The notes below the pieces were generated by a model. That model had not been told where the DNA came from, did no database searches, and saw only the letters and a program-made list of their open reading frames with translations. The position numbers and the translations under genes are program-made. DNA of 64,000 nt, taken from Pseudomonas sp. HN11. Lineage in GTDB: Bacteria; Pseudomonadota; Gammaproteobacteria; Pseudomonadales; Pseudomonadaceae. The stretch spans positions 1,189,001 through 1,253,000 of the forward strand of contig NZ_CP089985.1 of NCBI RefSeq assembly GCF_021390155.1. Reading direction: 5' to 3'. This document shows positions 1 to 10,100 of the stretch, piece after piece; the first letter of the stretch is position 1; each line of letters opens with the position of its first letter.

Positions 1-2325
1 TCGTTGGCGCTGGAGCATCCCGTGTTTGCGCCGCTTGCGAAAGTGCCACCGACCACCCGAACACCGCAACGCATCCCGGCGCCTGTCGCGTATACGGCCC
101 CAGGTGGCTGGGCGAACGCGCGCGATGTGATGACCCCCGACTTACAGGCACGCATCAACCCGTTGAGCGTGATGACCTACTCCGAACCCTGGCCTACCGC
201 GCTGCCTAACGCCGAGCGCACTGGCCCCTGGCAAGGCTTGCTGCGCGACACCGACCCCGCTGAGCCGCAATGGCAGGCGCTGGTACGGGGGCAGCTGTTT
301 CGGGTCAGGGTGGGTCAGGATCGGGTGCGTGTGATCAGCGCTGATGGCCGGATGCTAGGACCCTGGCTTAAACCCTCGGGCGCTGGGCAGTGGGATTTCG
401 ACCTTGGGTTGCGTCTGCGCGGTGGCAGTGCCGACCACATCGGTACAGCAACCGATCAGGAAAATCGGCTCAAACCCCTGGAGGACGCGCACACTCAGGC
501 GATTTCACTGCGCATGAGGGCCAGTCGCGCCATGGAACTGGCCCGTAGCCTGACCCGCAAACCGCCTGGGGCGATCAGTGAGCAACAGCGCAGCCAGGCA
601 TGGGACAGCTACGTGCGGGAGATGGGCAACAAGGTCAAGCATTCGCAGGAGGAGCTGCTTGCCCTCAAACGCTTACGCGCGTTCAAACCTCGGCCGCACT
701 ATGAAGAAGACCTGAGTGAGGTGCTGGAGACGATTATCCTGACGGCGCAGTTGCTTGACACACAGATGCGCGCACAAATGGTTGCCATCAACCTCAGGAT
801 ACGTCCACTGCTGGACAGCCTGAGTCACGAAGATGCAGACGAGGCCGGGGCCGATATCAATCGCCAGGCCCATGATCAATTACGCCAGGGTATGCGCGAG
901 CTGGCGACGGTGCATGATCAGGCCATCCACTGGCGAGCCCTGGAAGAACGCTACCTGGAAGAATTGACTCAGGTCCCGAAATTGGGGCGCGACCGTGCTC
1001 GCGCCTTAACCGACGGCTTGCACGCGCGCCCTTCGGTGCTGGATCTGCAAGCCTTGCAACTCACGACCTTGTGGGGCATTTCCATCGATGTAGACGGCCA
1101 GCCACTGGACGATGAGTTTTTCGCCGGCATGAGCGACACCATCAACCGCGCCCGTTGGGCCAGCCGCTCGCTGGCGGAAATGGATCAATTGCGCAGCGAC
1201 ACCGCTGAACGTATCGAACTGTTGGAAAGCGTTGATCACGTACTGTCCCTGACCGATGACCAGATTGAGTTTTGGCGTACCATGGAACCCAATAAGTTCG
1301 ACTTGGTGTACCTGCAGAAACTTCAGGAATTGCTGGGCCAGTTACATCAACGGACGGAACGGCAACTGAGTGGGCTGGTGCAGCCAACGGCTGAGGCTGA
1401 GCCAGCGTATGGCCCGCCGGCCTCCGCGCGCGACAGCGGCCCGCGGCGCAGGAAAATCATCCGTACCCGTAATCGCGACCTGTTTGTGGCGCGTATGAGC
1501 CCGCCGTCGGAACATCAACAGCGTGAGATCGCCGAAGTCGGCGACGCCAGCGCCGGGCCCGTCGGCTCATTCACCCAGGCGGAGGACGGGGTGTGGGACC
1601 TGACGCAACCTGAGACGCCGCGACCTGATCCGGCGTTAGGGAGTTTGATGAGCAAGGCGCGGCAACTGCTGGGCGAGGTCGATAGGGCGATCGCCAGTGT
1701 GGACGCCATGGTCGCACGCGCTAACGATCCGGCTTCGTTGCAGGAATTGCTGGAGGCGCAGGCGCGCAGTCGGGAATGGCTGGCTGACGATATTCAACGC
1801 AAATTGCAGGGGGCCGGCGATGTGCGCCTGGCGGCCGTCCAGCAGGCCAACGCACGCGCTTTGGAGGGCCAATTGCGTGCGGCGGTTTTACGTTTGCAGG
1901 CAGCTGGGCTGGCGGCGCGCATTCGGGCCACCCGTAACCGGACGATGACCGCCAACGACGTGGCGTTCCTTCACGGCCAAGGCGAGGTGCGTATCGTCAG
2001 GCAGGGCGGGCGAGTTGCATTGCGCGGCGCCCCTGGCGATTTTCTGCAGGTTTACGCCGTGCTCAATGTGCATGACGACAAACCACTGTGTTTCGCCCAC
2101 TTTCACTACCCGCGCACCCAGGGACCGGACGATCACTACACCGCCGGCCACCTCAAGACCCCCGAGCAAGAGCGCAAAGGGCGTCAGGCCCAGGCTCAAG
2201 TCGAGGCGGATGCCTTTGCGCGCATGAGACTCGGCCAGACCGGCCGAGCGCAACAGACCCTGGAAATTCACCGGGCCACCATTGAGCTACGGCAAGCCCG
2301 GCGGCTGTTCTTCAGCGTTGATTGA
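1..2325 (+). CDS. C-terminal part of a large toxin/effector-like protein (partial at window edge)
   Basis: The frame is open from the first base, so the true start lies outside the window; 774 residues are visible, ending at TGA 2323-2325. There is no membrane segment or signal peptide in the visible part. Most of it is helical and rich in Gln, Glu, Arg and Ala (about residues 150-480 and 550-640). It ends in a compact, conserved-looking block with FLQVYAVL near residue 681, CFAHFHYP, and HYTAGHLKTPEQ near 712. From memory, this kind of tail occurs in very large Pseudomonas proteins annotated as dermonecrotic-toxin-like (DUF6543); that is recollection, not something proven here. The last 39 bases overlap, tail to tail, the penicillin-binding protein gene. 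Function unknown. Confidence 0.7.
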   Translation, partial: SLALEHPVFAPLAKVPPTTRTPQRIPAPVAYTAPGGWANARDVMTPDLQARINPLSVMTYSEPWPTALPNAERTGPWQGLLRDTDPAEPQWQALVRGQLFRVRVGQDRVRVISADGRMLGPWLKPSGAGQWDFDLGLRLRGGSADHIGTATDQENRLKPLEDAHTQAISLRMRASRAMELARSLTRKPPGAISEQQRSQAWDSYVREMGNKVKHSQEELLALKRLRAFKPRPHYEEDLSEVLETIILTAQLLDTQMRAQMVAINLRIRPLLDSLSHEDADEAGADINRQAHDQLRQGMRELATVHDQAIHWRALEERYLEELTQVPKLGRDRARALTDGLHARPSVLDLQALQLTTLWGISIDVDGQPLDDEFFAGMSDTINRARWASRSLAEMDQLRSDTAERIELLESVDHVLSLTDDQIEFWRTMEPNKFDLVYLQKLQELLGQLHQRTERQLSGLVQPTAEAEPAYGPPASARDSGPRRRKIIRTRNRDLFVARMSPPSEHQQREIAEVGDASAGPVGSFTQAEDGVWDLTQPETPRPDPALGSLMSKARQLLGEVDRAIASVDAMVARANDPASLQELLEAQARSREWLADDIQRKLQGAGDVRLAAVQQANARALEGQLRAAVLRLQAAGLAARIRATRNRTMTANDVAFLHGQGEVRIVRQGGRVALRGAPGDFLQVYAVLNVHDDKPLCFAHFHYPRTQGPDDHYTAGHLKTPEQERKGRQAQAQVEADAFARMRLGQTGRAQQTLEIHRATIELRQARRLFFSVD

Positions 2326-5300
2326 AACCAGCGGTGCGCACAGCGTATGAGTGCCAGGCTGCAAATACGGCAGCAGGATCGGCGCCATGCCCTTGAGGAC
2401 CTGCACCGGCAGGGCCGAGGTAAAGGTGAAGTGTTCGGCGGATTGGCCTGGCACGAAGGCGGTCAGCGTGCCGAAGTGATGCTCGCCCAGGTAGAACACA
2501 AAGGTGGCGGTACGGTTGATGGATTTGGAACTGAGAATCCGTCCGCCGGCGCCGATGGCTTCGATGCGGTTGTCGCCCGTGCCGGTCTTGCCGCCCATGG
2601 CCAGCGGGGTGCCGTCGGCCAGCTTGAAACTGCCGGCCACGCGTTTGGCGGTGCCGGCGTCCACCACCTGGGACAGTGCGCCGCGCAGTGCTTGCGCAAC
2701 TTCAACCGGGATCACTTGTTTGCCCGGCGCAGGGTCGTTGACCACCTTGGTTTCATAGGGCGTGCCGGCAGCAAAGTGCAGGCTGTCGATGCGCAGCACT
2801 TTAGGACGTACGCCGTCATTGAGAATGATCCCCATCAGTTCCGCCAGGGCGGCCGGGCGGTCGCCGGAACTGCCGATCGCAGTAGCCAGTGACGGCACCA
2901 GATGGTCGAAGGGGTAGCCCACCGCTCGCCAGCGCTGCTGGATATCCAGGAAGGCCTCGATTTCCAGCATGGTGCGGATACGGCTGTCCCGTGCACGTTG
3001 ATGACGGCTCTTGAACAACCAGCTGTAGACTTCCTGACGTTCGAACTGGCTGGCCTTGACCACGTCGCCGAAGCTCGCTTCGGGATGATTGAGCAGGTAG
3101 CCGAGCAGCCACAGATCCAGCGGATGCACCTTGGCGATATAGCCTTGATCGGGCAGGTCATAGGTGCCGGGACCGTAGGCGACGTAGAGTTTTCGCAGGC
3201 GTTCGTCGGTGAGCTTTTCGTTGGTTTTGACCCCGGTCAGGTGCGAGCGCACGAACAGGTTGAAGCTCGCCTGGCTGGCATTGGGCAGCAGGTAACGGTG
3301 CACGGCGGCCAGCCGGATCGGCGTGGGGCGCAGGCCATCGAGGAAGGTTTCGAGGCGTGCCTGGGTGTCTTTCTTCTGGTACTTGCGCCAGAACTTGCGC
3401 AGGAAGGTAGTGCCTTCGCGGTCGGCAAAGTCGGCGAGATATTCCTGGCGGCGCGGGTCGTTGTCGTCCTTGAGTAACTGCGCGCTGTTGTTCTCGCCGG
3501 AGTAGATGCTGTAGCGAACTACATCGCGCATCAGCCGAATGAACGGCAGGTTGATCGATTCGCGCAACGCATCGCGCAGCGTGGGGCTGCGGCCGTTGTC
3601 CTGGCTGCGAAAGTTATGGAAGGTATGCAGTCCGCCGCCGGTGAAAAAACGCTCGCCAGGGCTGGCTGAGTAGGTGCGGTCAAGGGCGGCTTCAAGCATC
3701 TGGGCCAGGGATTTATCCGGGGTCTGGATCAGGTAGTCGAGGGCCCAGCGACTCAGTCGGTCCTGGTCATCCACGGTGATCTTCTTCAACGCGGCAGGGG
3801 CCTGGGCGGCGTATTTGTCGTGCAGTTCGGCGATGATTTGCAGGTAGGTAGTGAGCACGCGCAACTTGGCGGTGGACCCCAGTTCGAGCTTGCTGCCTTC
3901 ATTGATGTCGAAGGGCTGGTCGGTGTTGTCGGTTTGCACGCGCACCCGCGAACCGTCGGGGGTCAGTTCGAACAGGGTGAAGCTGTAGCGCACCTGCGCG
4001 GTGGTGGCGGGGGTGAGCAGGCGCTCACCGAGCAGGCCGATCTGGCGGGCATACTCCGGATCGGCAAGGTGCTTGAGGTAGTCGCTGACCCGGTCCTGCA
4101 ATTGCACCTGCAACGTACTGGTGGCCGACAGGTCAAGGCGGTCCAGGTCGTACAGCGGCCGGTCGAGCAGGGCGGCGAGACGGCTGCGGGCCACGCTGAT
4201 GCCTTTGTTGGTTTCAATCGGTTGCACCGTGGGTTGTTGCACCCAGTCGCGGTAAGTGACCCTGGCGGCCAGGGCCACTTTCAGCAATGCCGGTTCGATC
4301 ACGCCGTGCTGGGCGAGCAAGCGAAGGTGGCTGTCGGTGAGTTGCGCCAGTTCTTCACGACCTTTGGCCAGGTAATGGGAAGGGCGACGTTGGGCGATGA
4401 TCAATGACAACACCTGCCGCAACGCCAGGCCTTGCTCGGCACTCACTGCGCCGAGCAAGGCCTGGTTGACCTGGTTGAAATCCGCGCCGTACCACACCCG
4501 CAACCCCTCGGCCATGCCGTGTACTTCACCATGGCCAGGCACCGCCGACAGCGGCACGCTATTGAGGTAGTCACGCAAGATATTCTGCCGCGCGGGCAAG
4601 GTCTCGGGCCCGCCGTGATAGGCGCGCACGGCGGCAGAAAACATCTGCCGCAGTTTTTCTCCTCCCGAAAGGGTCAGACCGTCTGGCGAGTGGCGGTATT
4701 TTTCCAATTGCGTCGCCAGGGTGCTGCCGCCCGCGCTCTGGCCCGGCAGATGCAGCAGCTTGGCCACTTGCGACCAGGCTGCCCTGGCGAATCGCGGCCA
4801 GTCCACGGCGGGGTTCGCCTGGGGTTGAGCGGGGTCGAGCAGGTCGCGGTCTTCGATGAACAACAGACTGTTGGTCACCAGTGGCGGGATGCTGGCAAAG
4901 CTCGCGTACAGTTGCTGTGGGTAGTTGTACTGATACAGCGGTACAGCGCGGCAGTCGGTGATAGACAGTCCGGCCTGGATCTTTTCCGCATAGGGCACAA
5001 ACAGCCCCTTGGCGCTGTAGTCGATCAATGCCGGGGAAAACCGCGCCTGGGCCTCGATTACGTAGCCGCGCTTGAGCAATCGCGGCAGGAAGGTATCAAG
5101 GTCACTGTAGCCCAGGCGTCGGTCGAACGGGCCGGCGCCGGGATACGTGATGGCGTCGCTGGGGCCTGGCTTGACCTGATAGGTGAGGTCTTGCGCCAGT
5201 CGGCTGAGTTCTTGGGCTTGCAGGCGCGAGGTGCGCATTTCCCTGGCGGCAGCAAGCCCCAGGGCGATCAGTGCCATCAGCACGATCAACCAGAACAGGC

Positions 5301-5406
5301 GGCGCCCGTAGCGGGGCCTGGGGGTGTTTTCGGGTGACGGCGCTGGGTCCGAACTGCCTTGTACTTTCGCAGCCTTGGTCGAGTCGGTTTGCCACAGTGC
5401 GCCCAT
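2287..5406 (-). CDS. Atypical bifunctional class A penicillin-binding protein (GT51 transglycosylase/transpeptidase)
   Basis: A 1039-residue inner-membrane protein predicted to polymerise and crosslink peptidoglycan. One membrane anchor lies at about residues 37-54. The glycosyltransferase signatures are present in altered form: FIEDRDLL (Glu185) and GGSTLATQLEK (226-236), where typical enzymes have EDRxFxxHxG and GGSTxTQQ. The transpeptidase has the SxxK serine as STAK (511-514), an SxN-type SIN in ALRESINLPF, and KTG at 940-942. The protein is longer than ordinary PBP1A/1B and has a long spacer between and inside the domains, so it is a divergent subfamily rather than the housekeeping enzyme. 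ATG 5406 is preceded by AAGGGA. It stands alone on its strand, and its 3' end overlaps the convergent toxin-like gene by 39 bases. Confidence 0.85.
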   Translation of the reverse strand: MGALWQTDSTKAAKVQGSSDPAPSPENTPRPRYGRRLFWLIVLMALIALGLAAAREMRTSRLQAQELSRLAQDLTYQVKPGPSDAITYPGAGPFDRRLGYSDLDTFLPRLLKRGYVIEAQARFSPALIDYSAKGLFVPYAEKIQAGLSITDCRAVPLYQYNYPQQLYASFASIPPLVTNSLLFIEDRDLLDPAQPQANPAVDWPRFARAAWSQVAKLLHLPGQSAGGSTLATQLEKYRHSPDGLTLSGGEKLRQMFSAAVRAYHGGPETLPARQNILRDYLNSVPLSAVPGHGEVHGMAEGLRVWYGADFNQVNQALLGAVSAEQGLALRQVLSLIIAQRRPSHYLAKGREELAQLTDSHLRLLAQHGVIEPALLKVALAARVTYRDWVQQPTVQPIETNKGISVARSRLAALLDRPLYDLDRLDLSATSTLQVQLQDRVSDYLKHLADPEYARQIGLLGERLLTPATTAQVRYSFTLFELTPDGSRVRVQTDNTDQPFDINEGSKLELGSTAKLRVLTTYLQIIAELHDKYAAQAPAALKKITVDDQDRLSRWALDYLIQTPDKSLAQMLEAALDRTYSASPGERFFTGGGLHTFHNFRSQDNGRSPTLRDALRESINLPFIRLMRDVVRYSIYSGENNSAQLLKDDNDPRRQEYLADFADREGTTFLRKFWRKYQKKDTQARLETFLDGLRPTPIRLAAVHRYLLPNASQASFNLFVRSHLTGVKTNEKLTDERLRKLYVAYGPGTYDLPDQGYIAKVHPLDLWLLGYLLNHPEASFGDVVKASQFERQEVYSWLFKSRHQRARDSRIRTMLEIEAFLDIQQRWRAVGYPFDHLVPSLATAIGSSGDRPAALAELMGIILNDGVRPKVLRIDSLHFAAGTPYETKVVNDPAPGKQVIPVEVAQALRGALSQVVDAGTAKRVAGSFKLADGTPLAMGGKTGTGDNRIEAIGAGGRILSSKSINRTATFVFYLGEHHFGTLTAFVPGQSAEHFTFTSALPVQVLKGMAPILLPYLQPGTHTLCAPLVSINAEEQPPGLP

Positions 5407-5478
5407 CGTCGATTGATCCCTTCACGCAGATTGATCGGACTTGCTGAAAGCTTAGTCGCTGAGCGCTGGTCGTGAGGA

Positions 5479-5740
5479 AATAGTGAAACTGTTTGTCAGG
5501 CAGATCAGGAGAGGCACGCTGCGGCGATTTGCCGCTCGGTGCAGGATAGATGCTCCTGTAAAGTTGCATTCAGGCGGGCACTTTCACTAAATTGCCCCTC
5601 TTTTATAGTGAAAGAACCTGCTCCTGGCTTTTTATACTGCACGCCCCGCTGATCTTGCCCGGCAAGAAGGGCTCGTCCATGAGGCGGTCCCGGTTTCGGC
5701 AAGGGCCCAGGCCTATCGGCTTGCGCCCTGGAGACTCGAC
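5479..5740 (+). promoter_or_regulatory. Regulatory region and structured leader upstream of the ProY-like permease
   Basis: This is most of a 368-base intergenic stretch (5407-5774) with no convincing gene. The octamer TAGTGAAA occurs at 5481-5488 and 5606-5613, and its complement TTTCACTA at 5582-5589. The last two form a perfect 8+8 inverted repeat, so this may be a repeated operator. A possible -10 (TATACT, 5633-5638) follows. The next 100 bases are GC-rich and can fold: CTTGC/GCAAG at 5654-5666, and a longer hairpin at 5702-5729 with arms of 5 and 6 base pairs around one internal mismatch. Then comes the ribosome site GAGG (5761) and ATG 5775. The leader could be a cis-regulatory RNA; I do not recognise its class. 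Confidence 0.4.
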
Positions 5741-5774
5741 GGACAATCCAATAACAAAATGAGGTTGTACCCCT

Positions 5775-7193
5775 ATGCCAGTCGGCAACCCACTGCCCCA
5801 TGGCGAGACCGCTCAAGGCGGCCCGCTCAAACGCGAACTTGGTGAACGGCACATTCGCCTCATGGCCCTCGGCGCCTGTATCGGTGTCGGCCTGTTCCTC
5901 GGCTCGGCCAAGGCCATCGAAATGGCTGGCCCGGCGATCATGCTCTCCTACATCATCGGCGGCCTGGCGATCCTGGTGATCATGCGCGCCCTCGGCGAGA
6001 TGGCCGTGCATAACCCGGTTGCCGGTTCATTCAGCCGTTATGCGCAAGATTACCTTGGCCCGTTGGCGGGCTTTCTCACCGGCTGGAACTACTGGTTCCT
6101 GTGGCTGGTGACCTGCGTGGCCGAAATCACCGCGGTGGCGGTGTACATGGGGGTCTGGTTCCCCGACACGCCGCGCTGGATCTGGGCCCTGGCCGCCCTG
6201 ATCAGCATGGGCACCATCAACTTGATCGCGGTCAAGGCTTTCGGGGAATTCGAATTCTGGTTCGCCCTGATCAAGATCGTCACCATCATTGCCATGGTGA
6301 TCGGTGGCGTCGGCATCATCGCTTTCGGCTTTGGCAACGACGGGGTGGCATTGGGGATTTCCAACCTGTGGGCCCACGGCGGCTTCATGCCAAATGGCGT
6401 GCAAGGCGTGTTGATGTCCTTGCAGATGGTGATGTTCGCCTATCTGGGCGTGGAGATGATCGGCCTCACCGCCGGTGAGGCGAAGAACCCGCAGAAGACC
6501 ATCCCCAGTGCCATCGGCTCGGTGTTCTGGCGCATCCTGCTGTTCTACGTAGGGGCGCTGTTCGTGATTCTGTCGATTTACCCGTGGAATGAAATCGGCA
6601 CCCAGGGCAGCCCATTCGTGATGACGTTCGAGCGCCTGGGCATCAAGACCGCCGCCGGCATCATCAACTTTGTAGTGATCACCGCTGCGTTGTCCTCCTG
6701 CAACGGCGGCATCTTCAGCACCGGGCGCATGCTCTACAGCCTGGCGCAGAACGGCCAGGCGCCGGCGACCTTCGGCACCACGTCGAGTAACGGTGTACCG
6801 CGCAAGGCGCTGCTGCTGTCGATCTTCGCCTTGCTGCTGGGCGTGTTGCTCAACTACCTGGTGCCGGAAAAAGTCTTTGTATGGGTGACATCCATCGCCA
6901 CTTTCGGTGCGATCTGGACATGGCTGATGATCCTGTTGGCCCAACTCAAGTTCCGTAAAAGCCTGAGCCCGGCCGAACGGGCAGGGCTCAAGTACCGCAT
7001 GTGGTTGTATCCGGTCAGCTCGTACCTGGCCCTGGCGTTCCTGTTGCTGGTGGTCGGGCTGATGGCGTATTTCCCCGACACCCGCGTGGCGCTGTACGTA
7101 GGTCCGGTGTTCCTGGTGCTGCTGACCGTGTTGTTCTACGTGTTCAAGTTGCAGCCATTGAACACTGCCCAGAGCGCAGCGCGTTCGGCGTAA
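5775..7193 (+). CDS. proY: Amino acid permease of the APC superfamily, ProY-like
   Basis: A 472-residue inner-membrane protein with about 12 hydrophobic segments, predicted to import an amino acid by cation symport. It closely follows the ProY/AroP type: RHIRLMALGACIGVGLFLGS near residue 25, GPAIMLSYIIGG, FSRYAQDYLGPLAGFLTGW, EFEFWFALIK, and SLQMVMFAYLGVEMIGLTAGEAKNP. The Salmonella proline-specific permease ProY has the same blocks, so proline or histidine is the likeliest substrate, but paralogues in this family transport other amino acids and the specificity is inferred. ATG 5775 follows GAGG at 8 to 10 bases. The gene ends 3 bases from the stop of the convergent NEL-effector gene, leaving no room for a separate terminator. 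Confidence 0.85.
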   Translation: MPVGNPLPHGETAQGGPLKRELGERHIRLMALGACIGVGLFLGSAKAIEMAGPAIMLSYIIGGLAILVIMRALGEMAVHNPVAGSFSRYAQDYLGPLAGFLTGWNYWFLWLVTCVAEITAVAVYMGVWFPDTPRWIWALAALISMGTINLIAVKAFGEFEFWFALIKIVTIIAMVIGGVGIIAFGFGNDGVALGISNLWAHGGFMPNGVQGVLMSLQMVMFAYLGVEMIGLTAGEAKNPQKTIPSAIGSVFWRILLFYVGALFVILSIYPWNEIGTQGSPFVMTFERLGIKTAAGIINFVVITAALSSCNGGIFSTGRMLYSLAQNGQAPATFGTTSSNGVPRKALLLSIFALLLGVLLNYLVPEKVFVWVTSIATFGAIWTWLMILLAQLKFRKSLSPAERAGLKYRMWLYPVSSYLALAFLLLVVGLMAYFPDTRVALYVGPVFLVLLTVLFYVFKLQPLNTAQSAARSA

Positions 7194-7196
7194 ATA

Positions 7197-10100
7197 TCAA
7201 CTCACCTGCTGAGCCAGTTGCGCCGCTTCGGTCAACTGGCGCACCAGGCGGTTGCGCTCGGCGATTTCCAGTTCCGCCAGGGATTGGCGACGTTCCAGAT
7301 AGACATCCGAGCGCCTGTCGGGCACCTCCTGGTCCAGTACATTCAATTGGTGGCGGATGACGTTGTTGATGGTCGAGAAAGGTTCCGGATAACTGCGGGC
7401 CAGGTATTCGATCCAGAAGTCCTCCATCAACAATGAGTTCTGCGCCGCCTGGGTCTGACTCAGGGCTGCAAGGGTAGTGTGCGCATCGGTGATGTCCTGC
7501 TCACTCACCCAGTCCTCTACGGAGTAGAGCATCTCTTCGCGCCGGATCGGCAGGTTGTAGGCATCGCGGAATTTGAGCCGGTAATAGAGTGTGATCTCGG
7601 CATCATCCGGCTGCCCCTCGTTGGCACGCAGCCGTGCGATGTGCGCATCGGCCAACTCATCCACCTGGCGCAGGTAAAACAGGCCCTTGGCCAAGGCCAG
7701 CAGTTCACGGTCAGCCTGATTGCTGCCCGCCTGTGACCGTGCCTGATGAACCTGGTGTTGAAGCTCCATGTTGATAAATGCCAGGATCGCGCCATCGCCG
7801 CAGGTACCCGCGACATAGGTGTTGAGGAATACCTGATTGCGCAGTTCAGTGGACTCGCCCATGGCATCCAGCAGGTGCCAGACGCGTTGGGTCAATGCTT
7901 GCTGGGTGGCGGCGTTGCGCCGGTAGGCGAATGACTGGGTCAGGTCACGCAGCACCCTGAAGGTGTCATCCGGTCTGGCGCCATCGCTGTTCTGCAACTG
8001 CTTCCACAAGTTCTGGCGTTGCGTGTGTTGTGCCGAGGGTACGCCAACCAGCCAGCGGCTTACATCAATCGCCATCGCCTGCTGGTGCAGAATGCCGGGC
8101 AATGCCCCTCCCAGAACAATGCCGGTACGATTGCGGTAGTCGCGGATCCTGCCCAGCGTTTCATCGCTCAGCGGGTTGTCATGCAGGATGGTATTGCGGT
8201 TGGTCGGCCCCATGCGGATATCGGAAAACACGGCTTCGGGCACGGTCGTCAGGCGGTTTTCCTGCAATCGCAGACTGCGCAGGCTGCTGCGTCCTTCGGC
8301 GCCGATGGGCCAGTGTTCAATGTTGGTCTGGCGCAGCGACAGCACTCTAAGGCGCGTCATGCGCGAAACGTCCGGTGTCAGGCCCAAGGGGTTGCCGTCC
8401 AGATGGATTTCGTCAAGCTGTGTCATCCCGGCCAGGCGCTCGCGCGATTCGCTTGTCAGCACAATGGCATTGTCGTTCAGGGCCAGATGCTGAAGCTGTC
8501 GCATGCTGGTCAGGTTAGTGGGCAGCTCGTTGAGCATGCAGTCGATCTGCAATTTGATGAGCCCGGGGAATTTACCGAGAAAGTCGTTGCCGGTCGCCGG
8601 GAAGGTATCGCCCTGGATCATTAGAAATTCAATATGCTCGAAGCCGCGGGTGCCCAGCATGAACGCAGGGTCGGGCAAGCTATTGCCATCCAGGCGCAAT
8701 ATCAATTGGTGGCTGTCGAACAGCCCTGAGGCACTGTCGTAGGCCATATGGGTTTCCCGACGCCATGCCGCCAGAATGTGGTTTTTCAGGCCGGTGCGTA
8801 CGCCATAGTTCCAGCCCACCGGGTCTGTGTCGGGGTCGTCCACAGGCTGCGCTGTTTCGACCCAGCGATCCAGTTCGAATGCCAACGTCCGGTATTCGGC
8901 TTCACGCCGTTGCAGTTCGATCAGCGCAGCAGGTTCGCTCATGTTCAGCGATTCGAGCAGGTCGTTGGCCTGCGCCGTGCTGAATCTGGGGTAGATGTCC
9001 TTTACTTTGGCGACCAGGTCCACCGGCTGGTGACCATTGAACGGCCACAGGCTGCGCAGAGAGAACGGATAAGCCTGGAAAGAACTGTTGACGTTCATTG
9101 GCGGTTGCAACCACGGCGGGATATGCGTCAGCCCCAGCAGCGATTTGATCGCCACGCGTTGGTTCAGGGCCAGTTCGGCAATGGCATGGCGCAGCGCAGC
9201 CGGATCGGCGTTGTCATCCAGGCCCAGGTTTCCGCGTTCGGTCTTGTCCAGTATCAGCACCACGGCGCTAAGCAAGTCGAGGGTGCTGTCGTCCGGCTCA
9301 TTGAGCAGGCGACCCTCACGGTCATGGCTCTGGTAACCCCCATCGATTTTCACCAGGGTACGCCGGTCGGTGCCACTGGTTTGACCGGCGTGTGTCAACA
9401 GCGGGCCGGTGGCGCTGGCATCGCGGATATCCAGGCGCAGGCTCAACGGCCAGCCAGGTATATCCTTGAGTAGGTGCACCATGATCTTTTCGCTGTCAGG
9501 GTTCGCCAGGGTGCTCAAGTAGAGACCTTCATAGGCCCGGTTCAAGCGTGCGTCGTCGGCGGTGAGCCGCGCCTGCTCGGCCAGGCGCAGGCCGACCTGG
9601 TCCTGGGTGTGCAGTTGCTTGATCTCCTTGGGGCTCGACTGCTCGAGAATGGCGGTGATGGCGCTGAGGGGCAATTGCGGGTAGTGCACTTGCAGGCGGC
9701 GCTCCAGTGATGTCGTGCCGCGCTCGCTCTGGGCGTAGAGGATATCGAACAGCTGTGCGCGTTCACGCCAGGCATATTCAGCGATTTTCTTCGACAGTTT
9801 GAACAGTCGCTCTTCTTGGGAGGTGGGCAACTCACCCAGCAGCACGCGGCAGAGCTGATCGTTCAGGGCGATATTTTTCAGCGGTTCCAGGCTGCGGCTC
9901 TCTGCTTCCGTCAGGCGGACAGCCTCGGCATTAGCCGCGTGTTTACTCGGATAGCGTCGAATCACACGGCCCTGGCTGTCGACGATTTCCAGTGCGTGGG
10001 TGGCGGGCCAGGCCGGCAGGCTGCTGATCAACTGCAATTGCAGGGACGGACGTGCGTTGCGGGTGGCGGAATAGACGCTCATGGCCTTGATGAACTGCAG

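Noticed and set aside
5623..5642. Possible sigma-54 promoter before the ProY-like permease
   Set aside because: CTGG and CTGC elements are present, but the GG-GC spacing is 11 bases rather than the required 10.
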